Assembly (NCBI GenBank): GCA_018883975.1 | Contig: JAHLFD010000175.1 | Coordinates: forward strand, 1-9,382 | Origin: Zhenhengia stercoravium | GTDB lineage: Bacteria; Bacillota; Clostridia; Lachnospirales; Cellulosilyticaceae | Direction of reading: 5' to 3' | Length of the DNA stretch: 9,382 nucleotides | Shown here: piece by piece, positions 5,517 through 9,382 of the stretch | Numbering within the stretch: the first letter of the stretch is position 1 | Layout: each line of letters begins with the position of its first letter | The notes under the pieces: model-generated | What the model was told of the DNA's origin: nothing | Databases searched by the model: none | What the model saw: only the letters and a program-made list of their open reading frames with translations | Translations under genes and position numbers: made by a program

Positions 5517-7661
5517 ATGCAGTTAGATAGATTGTATATGGATAAGATGTATGGTGGATGGATTGGGAAAATTATTGGTGTCATTCATGGGGCCAATGTA
5601 GAAGGATGGGAGTATCAAAAGATAAAAGATACTTTTGGTGAGATTACCACTTACCCATTTACATATAAAAACTTCTGTGCCGATGATGATATTAACGGAC
5701 CTATGCTCTATATAAGAGCGCTTCAAGATTTTAATTATAATAAGGCGTTATCAGCTGAGGATATGGCACATACTTTGACCAATTATGTAGCAGATGGACA
5801 TGGATTCTTCTGGTGGGGGGGCTATGGTGTATCTACTGAGCATACAGCATATGAAAACCTTATGAATGGTATACCAGCACCTAGATCAGGATCTATTGTG
5901 CAAAATGGTGTAACCATGGCAGAACAGATTGGCGGACAGATTTTTGCAGATGGATGGGGCTTCTTATGTCCGGGAGACGAGAAATTGGCTGCAAGCCTTG
6001 CTATGAAAATGGCAAGTGTAACTCATGATGGTAATGGCGTATATGGAGCAGCTTTTGTGGCAGCATGTATTGCTAAGGCTTATGTATGTGATGATATTGA
6101 AGAAATTATAAGAACAGGACTGAGCCTTATCCCAGCAGACTGTGAGTATAGAGTTGTTGCTGAAGATGTAATCAGATATGCTAAGGAAAATCCAGCTGAT
6201 TGGAGAGCTGCTTTCCATTATGTAGAAGAACACTATGGTTATCAGCATTATGAAGGGGTATGCCATATTATTCCTAATGCAGCAGTCATGGTACTTTCTA
6301 TGATGTATGGCGGAGGAGACTACTCTCGTACGATTAATATTTGTAATATGTGTGGATGGGACACTGACTGTAATGTAGGAAATGTAGGAAGTATTTTAGG
6401 TGTTATGAATGGCATATCTGGCATTGATAATAGTTGGCTTCCTCAAATTGGTGATTTTGTATGTGCATCAGGTAGCTTAGGTTGCCTCAATATTCAAAAC
6501 GTGCCTCAAATTGCAACACTTACAGCTAAGACAACACATGAAATGTATGGTATAGAGCCAAATAAAATGTGGCAAGAACTCTTTAGCCATGAGGAAGGCA
6601 AATACTTTAACTTTGAGTATCCAAAATCTACTTTTGGTATAAGAGCAGATTTTGCTGGTAAGCCAGATGTAATCCTTACAAATGTAGATGATGAATGCTA
6701 TAAAGGGACACGTTCCTTACGTGCTACAGTACCTGTTTTAGGAAATGGAGATAAGTTTAAGCTTTATTATAAAACTTACTATAAACCAAGTGATTTTGAT
6801 GATAGCCGCTATGACCCAGACTTCTCACCTATTGTATTTCCTGGGGATGAAGTAAAAGCTAGAATTAAGGTAAGTGGAAATCAACAAGGGACGGTGAAAG
6901 TTGTACCTTATGTACTAGACCGTATGACAGGAAACATTATGGAAAGTGAAACAAGTTTTCTTGTAGATGAGAAACAATGGAAAGAAGTAAGCTTTAAAAT
7001 TCCAGAAGCTACGGATATGATTGTAGAAGAGATTGGTTTCTATATCATTTGTGTAAGAGGTAATATGGCTATGCGTCAGTTCTCATTAAGCGTTAACTTA
7101 GATGAGATGGAAATCATTAGTCATAGTAACTATGCAATGCATTTAGGTAAGCTGCCAAATGAAAAATGGAATCCAATTCATGAATTACCAGCCCATCTTA
7201 CATTCTTAAGAGGTATCTTTAGAGTAGAAGAAGACATGCTTATGGCAAGTGGTAGCGGTAAACCTGCTGAAGCTTACACAGGTAATTTACATTGGAGTGA
7301 TTATAAGCTTGAAGCTACATTGAAACCTATATTAGGTGATCATCACCATGTGCTTGTAAGAGTACAAGGCGGTAATCGATGTTATGCTGTTGGGCTTGCA
7401 CCAGAAGGTAAACTTGCCCTTTATAAAAAATATGAAGGTTATACAACACTTCATGAAGTAGACTTTGAGTGGCAACATGGTGAGGTGTACACATTAGAAG
7501 TCACTGCAAAAGGCAATAAAATCACAGTAAGCGTAGCAGGAAGTGAAGTTTTTGCATATGAGGATACAGATAGACCTTATGCACATGGATGTATTGGATT
7601 TGGAAATAGCCATGCAAGCCGTACAGGATTTATAAGCTATAAATTACAAGAAATAAAATAA
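5517..7661 (+). CDS. ADP-ribosylglycohydrolase-family protein with two C-terminal beta-sandwich domains
   Basis: This 714-residue protein begins at ATG 5517, chosen for its strong ribosome binding site. Residues 1 to about 350 are an ADP-ribosylglycohydrolase (ARH) domain: the N-terminal DKMYGGWIGKIIG motif, an acidic metal-binding run Asp56-Asp57-Asp58 (CADDDINGP), a THDGNGVYGAAFVAA helix, and the second metal motif GWDTDCNVG with Asp282 and Asp284. The family binds two Mg2+ and cleaves glycosidic bonds of ADP-ribose-like groups; this subgroup, with Cys-Asn after DTD, may act on other ribosides or sugars. Residues about 375-545 look like a CBM/galactose-binding type jelly roll (GTRSLRAT, VFPGDEVKARIKVSG, KQWKEVSFKIPE). 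Residues about 555-714 look like a concanavalin-type sandwich of the kind found in DUF1080 proteins (WSDYKLEATLKP, RCYAVGLAPEGKLALYKK, CIGFGN). There is no signal peptide, so it is probably cytoplasmic. It has its own promoter and converges on a ribokinase gene. The ARH assignment is strong; the substrate is unknown. Confidence 0.88.
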   Translation: MQLDRLYMDKMYGGWIGKIIGVIHGANVEGWEYQKIKDTFGEITTYPFTYKNFCADDDINGPMLYIRALQDFNYNKALSAEDMAHTLTNYVADGHGFFWWGGYGVSTEHTAYENLMNGIPAPRSGSIVQNGVTMAEQIGGQIFADGWGFLCPGDEKLAASLAMKMASVTHDGNGVYGAAFVAACIAKAYVCDDIEEIIRTGLSLIPADCEYRVVAEDVIRYAKENPADWRAAFHYVEEHYGYQHYEGVCHIIPNAAVMVLSMMYGGGDYSRTINICNMCGWDTDCNVGNVGSILGVMNGISGIDNSWLPQIGDFVCASGSLGCLNIQNVPQIATLTAKTTHEMYGIEPNKMWQELFSHEEGKYFNFEYPKSTFGIRADFAGKPDVILTNVDDECYKGTRSLRATVPVLGNGDKFKLYYKTYYKPSDFDDSRYDPDFSPIVFPGDEVKARIKVSGNQQGTVKVVPYVLDRMTGNIMESETSFLVDEKQWKEVSFKIPEATDMIVEEIGFYIICVRGNMAMRQFSLSVNLDEMEIISHSNYAMHLGKLPNEKWNPIHELPAHLTFLRGIFRVEEDMLMASGSGKPAEAYTGNLHWSDYKLEATLKPILGDHHHVLVRVQGGNRCYAVGLAPEGKLALYKKYEGYTTLHEVDFEWQHGEVYTLEVTAKGNKITVSVAGSEVFAYEDTDRPYAHGCIGFGNSHASRTGFISYKLQEIK

Positions 7662-7728
7662 GGATGGATTAGAGGGGCTGTGTGATGATACGCTTCTAGG
7701 CAAATGGGGAAAGAGAAACGAAAGATAT

Positions 7729-7780
7729 AAAAATAGGGAGTATATACAAAATTACTTTTTGTATATACTCCCTATTTTTT
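7729..7780. terminator. Bidirectional terminator between convergent genes
   Basis: A perfect 23-bp inverted repeat (7729-7751 with 7757-7779) surrounds a 5-nt loop. The right arm ends in a T run for + strand transcripts, and the left arm starts with a run of A, giving a U run for - strand transcripts. It lies between the stop codons of the glycohydrolase-family gene (7661) and the ribokinase gene (7795). The remaining bases 7662-7728 show nothing recognisable. Confidence 0.9.
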
Positions 7781-7794
7781 GTGTAGAGATGAGT

Positions 7795-8709
7795 TTAGTG
7801 ATTAAGTACTTCTTCCAATGATGGAATAGAGGACTGAGCGCCTACGCGGGTCACAGTGATGGAAGCAACTTTATTACCGAAAGTAATGGCTTCATCAATA
7901 GTTTTACCCTGAGAAAGGTAAGTAGCAACAGCACCGTTAAAGGAGTCGCCTGCAGCGGTTGTATCAATAGCATGAGCTGGGAAACCTTCAAAATGAGCAG
8001 TACGTTCTTGGTTAACAAGAAGTGCACCGCGAGGGCCAAGTGTTGTAATAACATTTTTTACGCCTTTTGCAATGAGATACTGGCAAGCTTTTTCTACATT
8101 TTCAAAAGTATCTGCTTGTATGCCAGATAAGGTAGCAAGCTCCGTTTCATTTGGTGTAAGATAGTCAATTTTAGATAAAATATGATCTGGAATAGCATCT
8201 GGTGCAGGTGCAGGGTTTAGAATAATAGTTTTGCCTAGACTATGAGCAAGATCTATAGCGTAGTAAAGGGTTTCTTCTGGAATTTCCATCTGGAGTAAGA
8301 CAATATCGCTATGATGCATGAGGTCCATATGAGCATCGATGGCCGCATGGTCTACTTTAGCATTGGCATTAGGAAGAACAACAATAGTATTGTCTCCTTC
8401 GCTATTCACATAAATGAGTGCTAGACCTGTTTTACTATCTTCAAGCTTAGCAATAGCATCAGTATGCACATGAGCTTTCTTAAGTGTTTGAATTAAAGTT
8501 TGTCCGTCTTCGTCACTGCCTACAGCACCAAGCATGTAAACATGACCGCCTAAATTACTTGCAGCAAAAGCTTGATTTGCGCCTTTGCCACCAGGTACAG
8601 CAAGTGAAAATTCACCTGTAAGTGTTTCTCCTGCAAGAGGAGTGCGTGGCACCTTAATAATCCAGTCCATATTTAAGCTTCCGATGACAAGAATATTTGA
8701 TGATTTCAT
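7795..8709 (-). CDS. rbsK: Ribokinase, PfkB family
   Basis: This 304-residue kinase (E. coli RbsK has 309) phosphorylates D-ribose to ribose 5-phosphate in the cytoplasm using ATP. The N-terminal GSLNMD contains the ribose-contacting Asn13 and Asp15. The first PfkB signature appears as PGGKGANQAFAASNLGG (39-55), Glu142 lies in QMEIPEE, and the NETE motif (187-190) is typical of Mg2+/phosphate handling. The second signature DTTAAGDSFNGA (249-260) carries the catalytic base Asp255 and anion hole. Start ATG 8709 has TAAGGAG 6 nt upstream. The gene faces away from a BMP lipoprotein gene and converges with an ARH-family gene, which fits ribose or nucleoside catabolism. A CG-centred operator lies between its predicted promoter and start codon. 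Related PfkB sugar or nucleoside kinases are possible alternatives, but the motif set fits ribokinase best. Confidence 0.92.
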   Translation of the reverse strand: MKSSNILVIGSLNMDWIIKVPRTPLAGETLTGEFSLAVPGGKGANQAFAASNLGGHVYMLGAVGSDEDGQTLIQTLKKAHVHTDAIAKLEDSKTGLALIYVNSEGDNTIVVLPNANAKVDHAAIDAHMDLMHHSDIVLLQMEIPEETLYYAIDLAHSLGKTIILNPAPAPDAIPDHILSKIDYLTPNETELATLSGIQADTFENVEKACQYLIAKGVKNVITTLGPRGALLVNQERTAHFEGFPAHAIDTTAAGDSFNGAVATYLSQGKTIDEAITFGNKVASITVTRVGAQSSIPSLEEVLNH

Positions 8710-8715
8710 AAGAAT

Positions 8716-8722
8716 CTCCTTA
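8716..8722 (-). promoter_or_regulatory. Ribosome binding site of the ribokinase gene
   Basis: On the - strand this reads TAAGGAG, ending 6 nt before the ATG at 8709, and supports that start. Confidence 0.75.
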
Positions 8723-8723
8723 A

Positions 8724-8737
8724 CGTAAACGTTTTCT
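8724..8737. promoter_or_regulatory. LacI/CcpA-type operator in the ribokinase leader
   Basis: CGTAAACGTTTTCT matches 12 of 14 positions of the CcpA cre consensus TGWAANCGNTNWCA, and its core GTAAACGTTTTC is nearly palindromic (10 of 12). It lies just downstream of the predicted - strand transcription start, where a bound repressor would block elongation. A local LacI-family repressor or CcpA could bind; sequence alone does not separate them. Confidence 0.55.
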
Positions 8738-8747
8738 TTAATTACTT

Positions 8748-8776
8748 ATACTAATGATTAAGGGAATAAATGTCAA
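8748..8776 (-). promoter_or_regulatory. Predicted sigma-A promoter of the ribokinase gene
   Basis: On the - strand a perfect TTGACA (8776-8771) is separated by 17 nt from TAGTAT (8753-8748), which matches TATAAT at four of six positions. The start point would be near 8741, giving a leader of about 30 nt that contains the operator at 8724-8737. Confidence 0.6.
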
Positions 8777-8850
8777 TAACAATAAAAAAGCTATTAATTT
8801 GTGCAAAATCGTATAAAGTGAATAAAATTAAAAAAAACGTTCGGATTTAG

Positions 8851-8879
8851 TTGACGTAAAAAGTTCGGGATGCTAGAAT
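8851..8879 (+). promoter_or_regulatory. Predicted sigma-A promoter of the BMP lipoprotein gene
   Basis: TTGACG at 8851-8856 and TAGAAT at 8874-8879 are 17 nt apart, and TGC at 8871-8873... more exactly T8871-G8872-C8873 gives an extended -10. The start point would be near 8886, inside the first of two CG-centred operators, with a leader of about 65 nt. Confidence 0.7.
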
Positions 8880-8881
8880 GA

Positions 8882-8895
8882 AGTAAACGTTATAC
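8882..8895. promoter_or_regulatory. LacI/CcpA-type operator at the BMP gene transcription start
   Basis: AGTAAACGTTATAC matches 11 of 14 cre positions and contains the palindromic core AACGTT. It covers the predicted transcription start, a classical repression position. Confidence 0.5.
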
Positions 8896-8908
8896 TAAAA
8901 CGGTTACC
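8895..8908. promoter_or_regulatory. Second CG-centred operator-like site downstream of the BMP promoter
   Basis: CTAAAACGGTTACC matches 11 of 14 cre positions but is less symmetric than its neighbour. Its centre is 13 bp from that of the preceding site, close to one helical turn, so the two sites may overlap or cooperate. Confidence 0.4.
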
Positions 8909-8938
8909 TAAGAGCAATATTATAATATATTACATAAC

Positions 8939-8944
8939 GGAGGA
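8939..8944 (+). promoter_or_regulatory. Ribosome binding site of the BMP lipoprotein gene
   Basis: GGAGGA lies 6 nt before ATG 8951 and sets the start of the truncated gene. Confidence 0.75.
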
Positions 8945-8950
8945 CTTGAA

Positions 8951-9382
8951 ATGAAACGTATACTAGCAGCATTATTAGCAGGCACAATGGCAGTAACATC
9001 ACTTGTAGGTTGTAGTAGTGAAGAAGGATCTACACCAGTACAAGAAAATCCAGCGGCAAGTACAGAGGATGCATTAAAAGTAGCTCTTTTAATTCCAGGA
9101 AATTTAGGAGATAAATCTTTCTACGATGCGGCTAACAACGGTGTTAAAATGGTAGAGAAAGAACTTGGGGCAGAAATTAAAGTTGTAGAAATGGGTACAG
9201 ACCAAACAAAATGGGAACCAACTGTACTTGACTTTTCTGAGCAAGATTGGGATGTCATCATATCAGGTTCATGGGATATGACACCTATCTTTAATGAAAT
9301 CGCTGAACTTTACCCAGATAAAAAATATATTAACTTCGATACATCAGAGCCAGAAGTAGTAGATAATGTATACGCTATGTTC
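8951..9382 (+). CDS. BMP-family substrate-binding lipoprotein of an ABC transporter (3' partial)
   Basis: The frame runs open from ATG 8951 to the window end (144 codons, no stop). Residues 1-21 form a lipoprotein signal peptide: basic MKR, a hydrophobic stretch, and a lipobox LVGC with Cys21 as the lipid anchor. A Ser/Glu/Gly-rich linker (SSEEGSTPVQENPAASTED) follows. The mature domain begins ALKVALLIPGNLGDKSFYDA, with the GDKSF motif and the NNGVKMVEKELG helix of the BMP/Med/PnrA family, and continues through DVIISGSWDMTPIFNEIAE. Members bind purine nucleosides (PnrA-like) or other sugars and feed an ABC importer, whose ATPase and permease genes would be expected just beyond the window. The divergent ribokinase with matching operators suggests a ribose-containing ligand, though the ligand cannot be read from the sequence. 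Confidence 0.88.
   Translation, partial: MKRILAALLAGTMAVTSLVGCSSEEGSTPVQENPAASTEDALKVALLIPGNLGDKSFYDAANNGVKMVEKELGAEIKVVEMGTDQTKWEPTVLDFSEQDWDVIISGSWDMTPIFNEIAELYPDKKYINFDTSEPEVVDNVYAMF

Noticed and set aside
5523..5726. 67-codon reading frame on the - strand inside the ARH-family gene
   Set aside because: Antisense shadow of conserved catalytic-domain sequence, without start signals.
5964..6266. 100-codon reading frame on the - strand inside the ARH-family gene
   Set aside because: Antisense to the conserved ARH domain; its composition (rich in Ser, Ile, Cys) looks like a shadow frame and no start signals are seen.
7851..8054. 67-codon Leu-rich frame overlapping the ribokinase gene on the same strand
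   Set aside because: It covers the region encoding the second PfkB signature in a different frame; low-complexity Leu/Pro content indicates a shadow, not a frameshift, because the ribokinase frame is intact.
8921..8926. TATAAT as a second BMP gene promoter
   Set aside because: No -35 box lies at proper spacing, and it is only about 13 nt from the ribosome binding site; the 8851-8879 promoter is far better.
1..9382. CRISPR arrays, tRNA/rRNA genes, transposases and integrases
   Set aside because: I saw no spaced repeat arrays, no conserved RNA gene segments and no recombinase-like protein on either strand by eye.

Overview
The window comes from an A+T-rich, low-GC Gram-positive chromosome. 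Strong AGGAGG-type ribosome binding sites, TTG start usage, extended -10 promoters, T-run terminators and a Gram-positive style lipobox point to a Clostridia/Lachnospirales-type anaerobe, possibly close to Cellulosilyticum. That placement is an inference from style and gene content; no marker gene is present.

Region 1 (1-2898, + strand) holds the end of a surface-glycan or protein-glycosylation style unit. It starts with a 5'-truncated CgeB-like glycosyltransferase whose C-terminal half looks like a GT2 (GT-A) domain that has lost its DxD motif. Next, 32 bp downstream, is a PP-loop ATPase with a QueC-like four-cysteine metal site. Its substrate is unknown.

Region 2 (2899-5450, + strand) is a self-contained regulatory cassette. 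An unusual intergenic element (tandem 20-nt repeats inside a long imperfect hairpin) overlaps the promoter of a VanR-like OmpR/PhoB response regulator. The regulator overlaps a TTG-initiated VanS-like two-TM histidine kinase, followed by a 110-residue four-helix membrane protein and a strong terminator. The small membrane protein is a candidate output or partner of the two-component system.

Region 3 (5451-9382) is a sugar/nucleoside catabolism region. A three-domain cytoplasmic ADP-ribosylglycohydrolase-family enzyme (714 aa; catalytic domain plus two beta-sandwich domains) is read rightwards and meets a leftward ribokinase gene at a perfect 23-bp inverted repeat that can terminate both. The ribokinase diverges from a BMP-family lipoprotein gene (cut by the window end) that probably begins an ABC-type nucleoside/sugar uptake operon. 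The 241-bp divergent region carries two good sigma-A promoters and several CG-centred LacI/CcpA-type operators just downstream of the predicted start points, so uptake and phosphorylation are probably co-regulated. A plausible chain is uptake of a ribosylated compound, N- or O-glycosidic cleavage by the ARH-like enzyme, and ribose phosphorylation by the ribokinase; the first two links are inference.

The observations that most deserve follow-up are the QueC-like PP-loop protein beside a glycosyltransferase with a degenerate second domain, the repeat/hairpin promoter of the two-component system, and the three-domain ARH-family enzyme. None is proven to be a new system from sequence alone.
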